This document shows positions 8,960 through 18,414 of a DNA stretch of 60,237 nucleotides, in pieces (position 1 is the stretch's first letter; every line of letters begins with the position of its first letter). The translations under genes and the position numbers were made by a program. The stretch lies in NCBI GenBank assembly GCA_937922745.1, contig CALAJO010000004.1, forward strand, positions 1-60,237, read 5' to 3'. Below the pieces are notes generated by a model. It was not told where the DNA came from. It ran no database searches and worked only from the letters and a program-made list of their open reading frames with translations. Source of the stretch: an uncultured cyanobacterium. GTDB taxonomy: Bacteria > Cyanobacteriota > Vampirovibrionia > Vampirovibrionales > JAGQHJ01.

Positions 8960-9795
8960 TGCTGACGCCACAGGTGGAAGCCCTGATTGACGCGGCGATT
9001 GCCGAGGATATGGCGTACGGGGATTTAACTTCGGAGCCGTTGTTCAAGCCAATCCAGATCGCCCGTGCCCATATGGTTTGCCGTCAGCCCGCTGTTATTT
9101 CGGGATTGCCGGTTGCAAGCCGGGTGTTCGAGAAGATTGATTCCGCGATTGCGTGCGAACTCAAGGCGCAAAATGGGGATACCGTAACCGCAGGGACGGT
9201 TTTAATGGCCTTGCATGGGCCGGTTATTTCCTTGTTAAAAGGGGAACGGCTGGCGTTGAATTTTCTCCAGCATCTGTCCGGTATTGCTACGCTTACCTTT
9301 CAATATGCCGGGGCGATTGCCGGAACCAAGGCAAAGGTTGTCCACACGCGTAAGACCATTCCCGGGCTGCGTGCGCTGGCGATTCAGGCGGTTTTGGATG
9401 GCGGCGGCTCCCGTCACCGGCAGTCCTTGTCTCAGGCGGTATTGCTGAAAGACAACCATATTCAGGCCTGTGGCTCTATATCCAAGGCGGTTCAGCAAAT
9501 CCGGCAGGTTGTTGGTCATATGGTGAAGGTGGAAGTGGAGTGCGATACCCTGGCGCAGGTTCAGGAAGCGGCTGATGCAGGCGTGGATGCCATTCTGCTG
9601 GACAATATGACAACCCAACAGCTATCCGAAGCGGTGAAACTGGTGAATGGCCGGGCGATCCTGGAGGCCAGCGGCGGGGTGACGCTCAGCAGTATCCTGG
9701 CCATCGCGCAAACCGGGGTCGATGTGATTTCGACCAGCCAGATTACGATGAGCGCCCCGGCGGTCGATATTGGCCTGGATTTTGTGCCGGATTAG
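8956..9795 (+). CDS. nadC: Nicotinate-nucleotide pyrophosphorylase (quinolinate phosphoribosyltransferase)
   Basis: A 279-residue enzyme converting quinolinate and PRPP to nicotinate mononucleotide. The motifs HTRKTIPGLR and AVLLKDNHI supply the PRPP/quinolinate-binding basic residues. VEVECDTL and LEASGGVTL are the later barrel strands of the type II PRTase fold. The start overlaps the nadB stop (ATGATG at 8956), with GGAGG about 10 bases upstream. Together with nadB this supplies two of the three quinolinate-pathway steps; nadA is not in the window. Confidence 0.95.
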   Translation: MMLTPQVEALIDAAIAEDMAYGDLTSEPLFKPIQIARAHMVCRQPAVISGLPVASRVFEKIDSAIACELKAQNGDTVTAGTVLMALHGPVISLLKGERLALNFLQHLSGIATLTFQYAGAIAGTKAKVVHTRKTIPGLRALAIQAVLDGGGSRHRQSLSQAVLLKDNHIQACGSISKAVQQIRQVVGHMVKVEVECDTLAQVQEAADAGVDAILLDNMTTQQLSEAVKLVNGRAILEASGGVTLSSILAIAQTGVDVISTSQITMSAPAVDIGLDFVPD

Positions 9796-10637
9796 GCCTG
9801 TCGGCTTTGCATAATAAGCCAGGGCGTTGGGCAAGGGCGATACTCATACATTGCGATAAACTGCTCCAACTGGCTCAGTTCCGCCAGCCAGGGAAACACA
9901 TTCGCGTTGCGGCTGCCGTGGGTAATGAGCTTTAAGGTGTGTGTTGCCTCAAAGGCCTTAACCAATTCGTCGAGTTTCTGCGGCTGTTTGAGCATATGAT
10001 GGTGCGTTTCCACCACCAGATCCGCCGCAGCCAGGGCTGGCGTTTTATTTGGATCAAGCAGTTCGAACTCGGCCCCTTCGATATCGCAGAAAACCAGGCT
10101 CTTATCACCTGAAACCAACAATGCTTGCAACACTTCCGGCGTGACTTCTTCACCAATGGCGACGTGTTCGGTTACACCATTCATCCGGGCCAGCGCTTCC
10201 GTTGCCTCCCGCGCCTTGGGATTGATATCATAGGCCTGGATCAGCGTATTGGTCATCAAGCGGGCGAAGCCGACAGCATAAAAGCCATCTGCACAACCAA
10301 TATTGATGACTTGCCGATAGGGCGTTTGGACAATTTGCTCGATAGTAGGGTGCAACTCGGATTCGTACGAGCCGAGGAGTTTGGGAATATAGGCGCCTTC
10401 AATCCCTTTCTCATGATATCGCATCCCGGTAAACGGGCCGCTCAGAACCTGGATGTTTCCGCCAAGCCCATCCAGAATCTGATGGCGAAGCCGATTGATA
10501 AGGCTCATGACAACATGCTGCACCAGCTTGTTATACTTCTGGTGCGGGGTTAGGTTTTCGTGTTGAGTGAGAGCCTCCACCTTCTCAAGGGTTTCGGCCT
10601 CAATCTGATCGATAATCTCAGCAAGTGACGCTGACAA
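9792..10637 (-). CDS. Class I SAM-dependent methyltransferase-like protein
   Basis: About 281 residues with a Rossmann methyltransferase core: motif I VINIGCADGFYAVGFARL, an acidic strand end IQAYDINP, and FCDIEGAEFELL as the post-II region, as in FkbM-like enzymes. No substrate can be assigned. It lies 23 bases after the encapsulin stop on the same strand, so it is probably the third gene of that operon, though any link to the shell is inference. The start is a TTG with no clear ribosome site, so the N-terminus is uncertain. Its 3' end overlaps the nadC stop by 4 bases (convergent). Confidence 0.65.
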   Translation of the reverse strand: MSASLAEIIDQIEAETLEKVEALTQHENLTPHQKYNKLVQHVVMSLINRLRHQILDGLGGNIQVLSGPFTGMRYHEKGIEGAYIPKLLGSYESELHPTIEQIVQTPYRQVINIGCADGFYAVGFARLMTNTLIQAYDINPKAREATEALARMNGVTEHVAIGEEVTPEVLQALLVSGDKSLVFCDIEGAEFELLDPNKTPALAAADLVVETHHHMLKQPQKLDELVKAFEATHTLKLITHGSRNANVFPWLAELSQLEQFIAMYEYRPCPTPWLIMQSRQA

Positions 10638-10660
10638 AGATTGCCGCTTTCTGAAAAGGC

Positions 10661-11518
10661 TTACTTGCCTTCAATCACGCAAATGGAACCAGGGCGCTTA
10701 ATCCGTAACACAATGGTTTCCAGCACGCGGAAGGGGTGGTTCATATTCTCTGCGCCAAGGTAGGCTGTTTTAAAGTCTTGCCCCACGGCTAAGTCAAAGT
10801 TTTGCACCCCGGTTGAAACCACCAGAACCTGGTTTTCCGGCACGACAGAGGAGAAGTACACGCCCTGGGTAATAATCTGGCGAATGTACTCGATTTCCAT
10901 CATCCCGGTGGTGTTGATATAACGATGGATTTTGGAATATAAGCGCGGCGGGGCGACCATGGCGTACGGCGCATAGAACCCTTCCGTCGCCAGTTTTTCC
11001 GTGGCCTTGATGACGTCGTTGAAGACGCCACCGGGTTCTTCCCAGTTACTCGGGGTAATCACATGACGGCCAGGGACGGTCAGCAGGCCAGGGTAATCAA
11101 TCTGGTTCGCTTTGTCCTTAAAGCCCAGGAAGATCATTTCGTCTTCCGCGCGGGCACAGCCGGATGCCGCAGCCGCAGCGGCGGACAGATCCAGGGGGAT
11201 GTTGAACTTGCGGCTGGCTTCAATATCCCGCCAATAAAACATGAAATCCTTGTAAATAATGGGGATATGCAGGTTGGTTCGACTGCTGGAACGGATCAGG
11301 TCGGTGCGATCTTCGCCCAAAACATCCGTTGCACCATGGATGCTGCCTTCGAAGCGATCCTGCGTAATCCATTGGATACCGGCGCCCAGCGGCCCTAATA
11401 TCCCGATAAAGCGGCGTCCGACCAGTTGGCGTCGCGCCACCTCAATCACAGTACGATCAATTTCATCCCACTGCTCATCGCTCACGGGTGCTTCGTTATG
11501 ACTTAAGAAATCCAGCAT
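10661..11518 (-). CDS. Encapsulin shell protein (family 1, linocin-M18 type)
   Basis: A 285-residue HK97-fold shell subunit. The N-terminal MLDFLSHNEAPVSDEQWDEI and RRFIGILGPLGAG match family 1 encapsulins, as do the central GFKDKANQIDYPGLL segment (E-loop side) and the C-terminal QDFKTAYLGAEN followed by LRIKRPGSICVIE. Such subunits self-assemble into icosahedral compartments that take in cargo bearing a short C-terminal peptide. ATG 11518 has AGAGGG 9 bases upstream, and an in-frame TTG at 11536 is less likely. The gene directly upstream (32-base gap) encodes a protein with just such a peptide, so cargo and shell form one operon. Confidence 0.93.
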   Translation of the reverse strand: MLDFLSHNEAPVSDEQWDEIDRTVIEVARRQLVGRRFIGILGPLGAGIQWITQDRFEGSIHGATDVLGEDRTDLIRSSSRTNLHIPIIYKDFMFYWRDIEASRKFNIPLDLSAAAAAASGCARAEDEMIFLGFKDKANQIDYPGLLTVPGRHVITPSNWEEPGGVFNDVIKATEKLATEGFYAPYAMVAPPRLYSKIHRYINTTGMMEIEYIRQIITQGVYFSSVVPENQVLVVSTGVQNFDLAVGQDFKTAYLGAENMNHPFRVLETIVLRIKRPGSICVIEGK

Positions 11519-11550
11519 TGCTAAACCCTCTTTCAATCGACTGACAAATG

Positions 11551-11886
11551 CTATTGGGGCATCCCCATCAGGCTTCCCACGGTTAAAATATTCTGGTCGC
11601 GGCGCTCGTAATGACCCGTGCTGCGCTGCTCGGCGGTAAAGCCGCTTTCCGCCGAAGCGGATGCAACCGGGGCAACGGCCGTACTCAACCCGTTAGCCTG
11701 GGAGATGAGGTTGTTAATATCCTGCTTGTGTTCTTCTTCCTCTTCCAAAATATGGGAGAGAACCACCTTGAGGCGTTCATCATCCATCAGGCTGCTGGCA
11801 AGCTGCACATGCTCGATAAACTTGTTGACCAGCACCAGCTGTTGTTCCAGGAGTTGTTGTAATGTCGGCTGCGTCGTATTGTCCAT
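11551..11886 (-). CDS. Encapsulated ferritin-like cargo protein with loading peptide
   Basis: A 111-residue protein made of two predicted helices followed by a linker. Helix 1 (about 8-32) carries Glu25 and helix 2 (about 36-62) carries the run HILEEEEEHK with an ExxH pair (Glu50/His53), resembling the iron-binding helix of EncFtn-type encapsulated ferritins. Residues 65-98 are an Ala/Ser/Gly-rich flexible linker. The extreme C-terminus NILTVGSLMGMPQ contains LTVGSL, the classical encapsulin loading peptide. By family knowledge it would oxidise and store iron inside the shell encoded 32 bases downstream. The catalytic assignment is inferred from spacing and should be treated as provisional; the cargo role is strongly supported. 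ATG 11886 has GAGAGG about 12 bases upstream. Confidence 0.85.
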   Translation of the reverse strand: MDNTTQPTLQQLLEQQLVLVNKFIEHVQLASSLMDDERLKVVLSHILEEEEEHKQDINNLISQANGLSTAVAPVASASAESGFTAEQRSTGHYERRDQNILTVGSLMGMPQ

Positions 11887-11941
11887 AATCAGATGATGCC
11901 TCTCAAAAAAACCGGAATGACACCTTTTGGTGAATGGCGCT

Positions 11942-11947
11942 ATTATA
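11942..11947 (-). promoter_or_regulatory. Predicted -10 box of the encapsulin operon (TATAAT)
   Basis: A perfect TATAAT preceded by GGG lies 55 bases upstream of the cargo start on the minus strand. No good -35 is visible at 16-18 bases, so activation by a regulator is possible. I see no clear Fur-like operator. Confidence 0.45.
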
Positions 11948-12100
11948 CCCGAAACATGCCGCAATAACCGCTGCAACATCCGGCTTATTTTATACAACCG
12001 CTGAGGCCGCCTCCCTGCGGACGCGACGAATTTTACAATGCGTGTATGGATTGTGCTTGATATACAATAGTGGGCAGTTGGATTGATAGGAGACTTTACG

Positions 12101-12541
12101 ATGGCCGGTAATCTACTTGCAAGGTTAAGCCCTTACGCCCCTTTGCCTCTGCGGATTGTGTTGGGAATTGTCTTTTTCGCCCATGGGGCGCAGAAACTCT
12201 TTGGCTGGTATGGTGGCCCGGGGTTTGCCGGAACCTCCAAGGGGTTTGAAGGCATGCTTGGCGGCTTCCTACCGGGGACGGTGCTGGCAGCCTTGGCCGG
12301 TGGCGGCGAATTCTTCGGGGCTATTCTCGTCTTTCTGGGATTGTTTACCCGGTTTGGGGCTTTTCTCATTGCCTGCACCATGGTGGTGGCCGTGTTCGTA
12401 GTGCATTGGAACAGTGGCCTGTTTGCCTCCAACAACGGTTACGAATATCCCTTAACCCTGTTGATGGCCGCCCTCTCGCTTATGTTGTCCGGCGGGCAAG
12501 CCCTGTCGCTCGACAGCATCCTCAAGATCAAGTTTCGGTAA
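12101..12541 (+). CDS. DoxX family membrane protein
   Basis: A 146-residue protein with four hydrophobic helices and the DoxX signature FFAHGAQKLFGWYGG near the N-terminus, then GGGEFFGAILVFLGL. DoxX proteins are small inner-membrane proteins often linked to redox or sulfur metabolism; the function here is unknown. The start at ATG 12101 has TAGGAG 8 bases upstream. It is divergent from the encapsulin operon and converges on rnpB with 7 bases between them. Confidence 0.88.
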   Translation: MAGNLLARLSPYAPLPLRIVLGIVFFAHGAQKLFGWYGGPGFAGTSKGFEGMLGGFLPGTVLAALAGGGEFFGAILVFLGLFTRFGAFLIACTMVVAVFVVHWNSGLFASNNGYEYPLTLLMAALSLMLSGGQALSLDSILKIKFR

Positions 12542-12548
12542 GAATAGG

Positions 12549-12904
12549 GCGGAGTTGTCCATAAGCCGGGTTCTGTTCTGGACGATCATCTGTCTGGGCC
12601 TCCGGTTGCCCGTAAGGCTCTAGCGACGTGGCGGAAACAGACGGGCCGTCTTTGTGTGTTTCCTGTCTTGCACCGGTCGGGGTTTACCTGGCCAGGACCT
12701 TCCGATCCTGCCGGTGGTCTCTTACACCACCGTTGCACCCTTACCAGGATAGGGTTGCCATCCTGGCGGTCTTCATTTCTGTGGCACTCTCCTCGGGATC
12801 GCTCCCACCGGGCCTTTACCCGGCGACCTGCCCTGTGGTGCCCGGACTTTCCTCAGTTGGGGCCGCGTTAGCGCCCCCAACCGCGATCGTCTGTCCAACT
12901 CCGC
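12549..12904 (-). ncRNA. rnpB: RNase P RNA (bacterial type A)
   Basis: Read on the minus strand, the conserved P4 5' element GAGGAAAGTCCGGGC is followed at the far end by AGAACCCGGCTTATGG, the conserved 3' half of P4. The outer ends pair as helix P1 (GCGGAGTTG at the 5' end, CAACTCCGC at the 3' end), which sets the limits at 12904 and 12549 and gives ~356 nt. GCGCTAACGCGG and TAAACCCCGACCGG-like segments fit the specificity domain. This is the catalytic subunit that processes tRNA 5' ends. Confidence 0.95.
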
Positions 12905-13016
12905 ACCCCTATTGTGATACAGATTGGGCCTTCTGCCTACCCAACAACAAAAACCAAACGAAGCCAATTTCCGAAAACCTTAGATATAGCCTGTGAATAT
13001 AGGATTTGATATTGTT

Positions 13017-13988
13017 CTAGGCGTTATAAAATTGCGGCGGTTGTCTAAAAAAGGAAGGATAAATCGCCTTATAAGCTTTCAAGTCGTGAATAAAGGCTTC
13101 GCAATCCGGCATGATGTCCTCGGCCCAAGCAAATGCCTCGATGTTCATATACTCAAATAATGAGCGAACTATCATTTGCCCGATGCCCGAACTGCCTCGC
13201 TCATAAGGCATCATGTGAGAAAAATACCAATGGATCTCGGCAATCTTGCCCACCGAGGCCATAAGTTTCTTGGGCGTCTCCGGTTTTGCCTTGAGCTTGG
13301 TTAAATCGGATAACAGGGTTTCAAGATGTTGATTTATCGCCTGGAAATAACGGGGGTCAGTATGGCGCCAGATACCACGATAGACTTTCCAAGGCGTTTT
13401 GGCAAAATCAACCCGCAATTCGGTTTCTGTTAGCTTAATCCGCTTGCCTTTAAGACGCTTGATAAACTGATACCTGTAAACACCAATCGTATTGCCGTCC
13501 TTGGGTTTTTGCAAGTCAGGAAACAGCAATTTTAAAGCTTTATCTGCATAACCGGCATAGATACGGTTTTGATTGGTATCGGTTAAGGGTGTGTTTGCCC
13601 CAGCATTTGTCCGTAGTTGACCATAATCCTCCAACTCGCCTGCAGCTTGCTCTTGGCTGAAATGCCGGATAGCATAAATTCGGTAAGCCCTACTCGTCTG
13701 CTCTTGCAAGTCCGCAAACGAATCAATACGTCCATCCTTTAGCTTCTCAGCGTTGCCCAGTAAAGTTGTATACATGGCCTCTGCCCAAGCCATATCCCGT
13801 CTGCCAATACTACTTAAGAATAAGCGCTCGGGATGATGTCGCTTTTTGAGGTTGGCACTTGAAAATGTGACCCGATCAGCAGCGATGGGTTTATACACTG
13901 TATCCCGATTACTCGTGTAGGCGGTGTACGCTTCCCTGGGGAAGACTTTTGCACTGAAAATCACATATTTCGAAAAAGATGTTTCCAT
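13017..13988 (-). CDS. Hypothetical protein with Fic-like degenerate helix motif, AT-richer
   Basis: 323 residues; I do not recognise the family. Near the C-terminus the segment GKIAEIHWYFSHMMPYERG followed by SSGIGQ is laid out like the Fic region (E-x-H...H-P-F-x-x-G-N-G-R), but the catalytic His and the GNGR are replaced (MPYERGSS), so AMP-transfer activity is not predicted. Similar His-Trp...Arg-Gly-Ser patterns may occur in secreted effectors; that is a loose impression. There is no signal peptide or membrane helix. The N-terminus contains RVTFSS at about residue 40, similar to the RFG/RFS tag in other proteins here. The gene and its upstream 200 bases are visibly richer in A/T than the neighbours, hinting at acquisition. 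Confidence 0.6.
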   Translation of the reverse strand: METSFSKYVIFSAKVFPREAYTAYTSNRDTVYKPIAADRVTFSSANLKKRHHPERLFLSSIGRRDMAWAEAMYTTLLGNAEKLKDGRIDSFADLQEQTSRAYRIYAIRHFSQEQAAGELEDYGQLRTNAGANTPLTDTNQNRIYAGYADKALKLLFPDLQKPKDGNTIGVYRYQFIKRLKGKRIKLTETELRVDFAKTPWKVYRGIWRHTDPRYFQAINQHLETLLSDLTKLKAKPETPKKLMASVGKIAEIHWYFSHMMPYERGSSGIGQMIVRSLFEYMNIEAFAWAEDIMPDCEAFIHDLKAYKAIYPSFFRQPPQFYNA

Positions 13989-14121
13989 TGTGTCTCAGCT
14001 AAGAATAAATCAGTGGCCTCTTCTTGTATAAAGGCAGACATGTATAGAAACGTGCTTGAGCCTCTATCATTTGCCATTTTAAAGAACTGCAGGGCTTTAC
14101 AAAGCAGTGCTTAATTTAACC

Positions 14122-14150
14122 TTGGGTTTTTGCCTGGCTATTGTTATGAT
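14122..14150 (+). promoter_or_regulatory. Predicted tgt promoter (TTGGGT-17-TATGAT)
   Basis: TTGGGT at 14122-14127 and TATGAT at 14145-14150 are 17 bases apart, with the tgt GTG start 38 bases downstream. Confidence 0.5.
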
Positions 14151-14164
14151 GCAGTGACAGGTGA

Positions 14165-15539
<1,375 letters not shown>

Positions 15540-15635
15540 ACCGGCTTCGGGACTTGTTTTATGAAGCATCATGACCATAACGGAAATCTCGTTTAAAAAA
15601 GATTAAACTTTGCGGCAATCCGGTCGATACGGGGC

Positions 15636-16904
15636 TTGTTGGAAAACAAGAACGTTGAAGGTCTACACGCGTTACGTATGCTGCCGCTGAAACCGAAATT
15701 GAAAGTTTTGGGCTTGTCCCTGGCAAAAGGCTCATCCGAGCCGCTGTTGCAGGAGTTCGAGCGGCTGTTTATTTATGGCCTGATGCAAACGCTGACCTAT
15801 TTTACACCTGTTGAGTTCGTTGATTACGCCATTCCGGCTCATCGGGTCGCATTGCGATCGGGCTTGCCGGAAACCCGGACGGATGAGTTGCGGCAATATT
15901 GCCACCGGTTTGAAGCCGGGTATCTGCTGTATGGCTCCTTGCAGTCGGTCGCGCCGCAAAACGGGTATATCGAAGGCTTGTATGTAGAATTGCGCCTGTT
16001 TGACGTCCAGCGGGACATGGTGGCGCTGAATATCCGTTACCATTTTAACGATTTTGAAACGACCAAACCGGAGGGCATTCCCATTTGCCTGCCGACTTGG
16101 GCCGGGTTCCAGAACATGCTGTGCTGGGCTACGGCCCAACTGGTGAATGCCTGTTTCCCTGAGCGGGCGATGGACTTTTGGAATAAAATCCAGGCCGCTT
16201 CCCTGGCCGGGAATATGTTGCAGTTTTATCAGTTGTGCGCCGCCCATTATACCGATATGGAAGCGGGCGTGGGGCCCAAGTTATCCCTGCTGAACGAGTT
16301 AACGCACCAGCATACGAACCTGTTTTTGGGGCACCTGGAAAAAGGACTCCTTCAGAAGCGGATGCAGAATTATTCGCAGGCGGTGCTTTCGCTCCAGTGG
16401 GCGCTTCGCTTGATGACAGACGTGACCCCACGGCAGCGGGCATTGTGCGCAACGGAGCTGGGCGTTTGCTATGCCCTTTCCCGCGATACCACCCGCGCGG
16501 TGCAATGGTGGCGTGCCGCCATCCAAGAGGATCGTTTCCTGTTGAACCCGTATATGAACCTGGCCCACGCCATGGAAGAAGCCGGGAAACCGCTGGAAGC
16601 CGAGCAGTATTTTAAGCAGGCCGGCGAAATTGCCCCGAATGATTCCCGGATCCACGTGAACCTAGCCCGGTTGTACTCCAAGCAGGAACAGTGGGATAAG
16701 GCCATTGCCCAATACTCCACCCAAATGCTGATTGAGCCCAACGATCCGTGGGTTTATAGTAATATGGCCAACTGTTACCTGCAAAAGGGCGAAATCAACG
16801 AAGCCAAGACCTATCTCATCAAAACCCTGGAGATGGACCCCGACGGTGAAGCCGGCAAATGCGCCAATTTCATCCTCTCCGGCCTCCGCGCCGCCGAAGT
16901 CTAA
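15636..16904 (+). CDS. TPR-repeat protein
   Basis: Up to 422 residues. Residues ~1-230 are a mixed, unrecognised domain. From about residue 235 to the end there are consecutive tetratricopeptide repeats with the usual W/L-G-Y-A-A-P spacing, for example YMNLAHAMEEAGKPLEAEQYF, ARLYSKQEQWDKAIAQY and ANCYLQKGEINEAKTYL. TPR arrays are protein-protein scaffolds; the partner is unknown. No signal peptide or membrane helix is visible. The start is either TTG 15636 or ATG 15678; neither has a strong ribosome site. Confidence 0.75.
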   Translation: MLENKNVEGLHALRMLPLKPKLKVLGLSLAKGSSEPLLQEFERLFIYGLMQTLTYFTPVEFVDYAIPAHRVALRSGLPETRTDELRQYCHRFEAGYLLYGSLQSVAPQNGYIEGLYVELRLFDVQRDMVALNIRYHFNDFETTKPEGIPICLPTWAGFQNMLCWATAQLVNACFPERAMDFWNKIQAASLAGNMLQFYQLCAAHYTDMEAGVGPKLSLLNELTHQHTNLFLGHLEKGLLQKRMQNYSQAVLSLQWALRLMTDVTPRQRALCATELGVCYALSRDTTRAVQWWRAAIQEDRFLLNPYMNLAHAMEEAGKPLEAEQYFKQAGEIAPNDSRIHVNLARLYSKQEQWDKAIAQYSTQMLIEPNDPWVYSNMANCYLQKGEINEAKTYLIKTLEMDPDGEAGKCANFILSGLRAAEV

Positions 16905-17162
16905 ACGCTTTAAAAAGAGATAAAATTTCTGCCAGGACTTTCTGGCTCCATAGGCCGGGATGATTTCGCTTGGCCCCTGAACACGTGACATAATTCATCT
17001 TTCCAAGTAAAACGCATCAACCAAGGCGTAAACGGGAGGAAGTGCAATCGTTAGCCCCGTTGAACATCTCTAAGTGGACGCATCAAGGTAAATAGTGCGT
17101 TTCGGCCATACCAAGAATAGTTTTATGCTCGAAAGTGTCAGATGATTGGATTAAATGTCAAT
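16905..17162. other. Intergenic stretch with short dyads, no gene seen
   Basis: No supported reading frame. It holds small inverted repeats (AACGGG at 17031 with CCCGTT at 17056; ACGCA near 17078 with TGCGT at 17096) that could fold in RNA, but no known riboswitch or tRNA was recognised. Confidence 0.4.
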
Positions 17163-17318
17163 GGCCGAGCGCAGCCGCGCAGCGGCAAGCGAAGGCCAAA
17201 AGGACTAATGGGGAGGGTGCATCTGAAGCTGCCGCAGGAGGCTTCAATCTAAAATAATGTGGGCTCCCATCTCTGCGATTAGCAGAGATGGGCATAAAAG
17301 GCCCTGCTCCAATCAGCT
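17163..17318 (+). repeat. Three-hairpin intergenic element, copy 1
   Basis: 156 bases with three conserved parts. Hairpin 1 (17163-17197) is bounded by GGCC and GGCC with GCCGC/GCGGC inside. Hairpin 2 (17224-17246) pairs TGAAGC with GCTTCA. Hairpin 3 (17261-17304) has the outer stem GGGC/GCCC and the perfect 11-bp inner stem CCCATCTCTGC/GCAGAGATGGG closed by the loop GATTA. It ends in CAATCAGC. The same parts in the same order occur at 46466-46618 and, on the other strand, at 58984-59137. It lies 170 bases upstream of the Tyr/Gly/Gln-rich gene, with space for an independent promoter in between. Confidence 0.8.
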
Positions 17319-17487
17319 AGCATTGCAAACCGATCATCCTCTCCATCTCCCCAATACTCTTCCTTTTGAAGCATTGACCCTTTGTTACGATTTGTGAAAC
17401 TTTTGAAGGCATTTAGCACAACATTTCCTTGAGGGTGGTTAATTAATCAGTTAAGCTTCTACTTACCTAACAGGAGAGAATCGCATT

Positions 17488-18390
17488 ATGTCAGTATACG
17501 GTAATTACGCTCAGCCAGCTGCGGCTTGGGGTGGTGGCTACTCACCCACTTCCTATAGCTACGGCGGTTATGGTGGGCAGCAGGGATATGGCCAGTCCTA
17601 CGGGCAACAAACCTATGGACAACAAACATATGGGCAGCCCTCTTACACCCAGCAAGCCTATACGCAGCCCAGTTATGCGCCGCAGCCTTATGCGCAAACG
17701 TTCCTCTCTCAACCGAACTATGGCCAGCCACAAGGTGGCGGCTTCCCCGGCTCATCCCCAATGGATAGCTTCTCCCCGATGGGCGGACAACCTCCCATGG
17801 GCCCTGGCTCCGATCCGTTAGCGGCCTTGGGCGGTATGGGCGGCCCTGGCGGGTTTGATCCCAGCATGTTGACTGGCGGCCCTGGTAATGCCTCCAGCAC
17901 GCAAGGCGCGCCGGGTGCCAACGAACTGAGCCTCGCCGATCTCCAAAGCCTCCTTGGCCCACAATCCGGTTTCGATCCCGCTGCTTCCATGCCTGCTGAA
18001 GCCCCAACACCTCAGAAAAAGGGTTTGATGGGAACCCTTCTTAAGTGGGGATTAGGCTTGGGTGCACTAGTTGCTGCTTTCTTTGCTGGAAAGACTATGA
18101 GTGGTGGTGATAATACTAACTCAACACAACAGCCATTGGAAACCGACTTACGCCTTCCCAAAACCGATGCAGACAAGGAAAAGCCCGATGTTCCAGTGCA
18201 TAGCCTTGGTGAAATTGAAGTTGCCAAGAAGCAAAAACAGAAAGTTGGTACTGGTAAATCTGCCAGAGAACAGGAAGTTGTGGTTGCCGAGAAACAGCAA
18301 ATCGGCTTCACCATTGGCGACGATAATAAACCTAAGCTGGTTTTTGGCCCCTTTGAAAAAGCTGAAGCGGATCCAGAACCGGCTGAATAA
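17488..18390 (+). CDS. Prion-like Tyr/Gly/Gln-rich single-pass membrane protein
   Basis: 300 residues, family not recognised. Residues 1-75 are built from Tyr, Gly, Gln, Ser and Pro with repeated YGQQT and YxQPSY units and almost no charge, resembling prion-like domains of eukaryotic RNA-binding proteins. Residues 75-175 are Gly/Pro/Ser/Met-rich. A single hydrophobic helix follows (about 183-201, LLKWGLGLGALVAAFFAG), then a highly charged tail rich in Lys, Asp and Glu. There is no N-terminal signal, so the low-complexity half may stay in the cytoplasm with a C-terminal tail outside, or the reverse. AGGAGAG lies 11 bases before the ATG and an intrinsic terminator follows, so it is monocistronic. 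Confidence 0.8.
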   Translation: MSVYGNYAQPAAAWGGGYSPTSYSYGGYGGQQGYGQSYGQQTYGQQTYGQPSYTQQAYTQPSYAPQPYAQTFLSQPNYGQPQGGGFPGSSPMDSFSPMGGQPPMGPGSDPLAALGGMGGPGGFDPSMLTGGPGNASSTQGAPGANELSLADLQSLLGPQSGFDPAASMPAEAPTPQKKGLMGTLLKWGLGLGALVAAFFAGKTMSGGDNTNSTQQPLETDLRLPKTDADKEKPDVPVHSLGEIEVAKKQKQKVGTGKSAREQEVVVAEKQQIGFTIGDDNKPKLVFGPFEKAEADPEPAE

Positions 18391-18414
18391 GTTTAAAGGA
18401 TTTAATGCGATTCA

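Noticed and set aside
12628-12996. Open frames on both strands across the rnpB region
   Set aside because: The region folds as RNase P RNA with all conserved ends; the frames are incidental.
17163-17318. Riboswitch controlling the Tyr/Gly/Gln-rich gene
   Set aside because: Downstream genes of the copies are unrelated, copy 3 faces no gene, and promoters may lie between element and gene.
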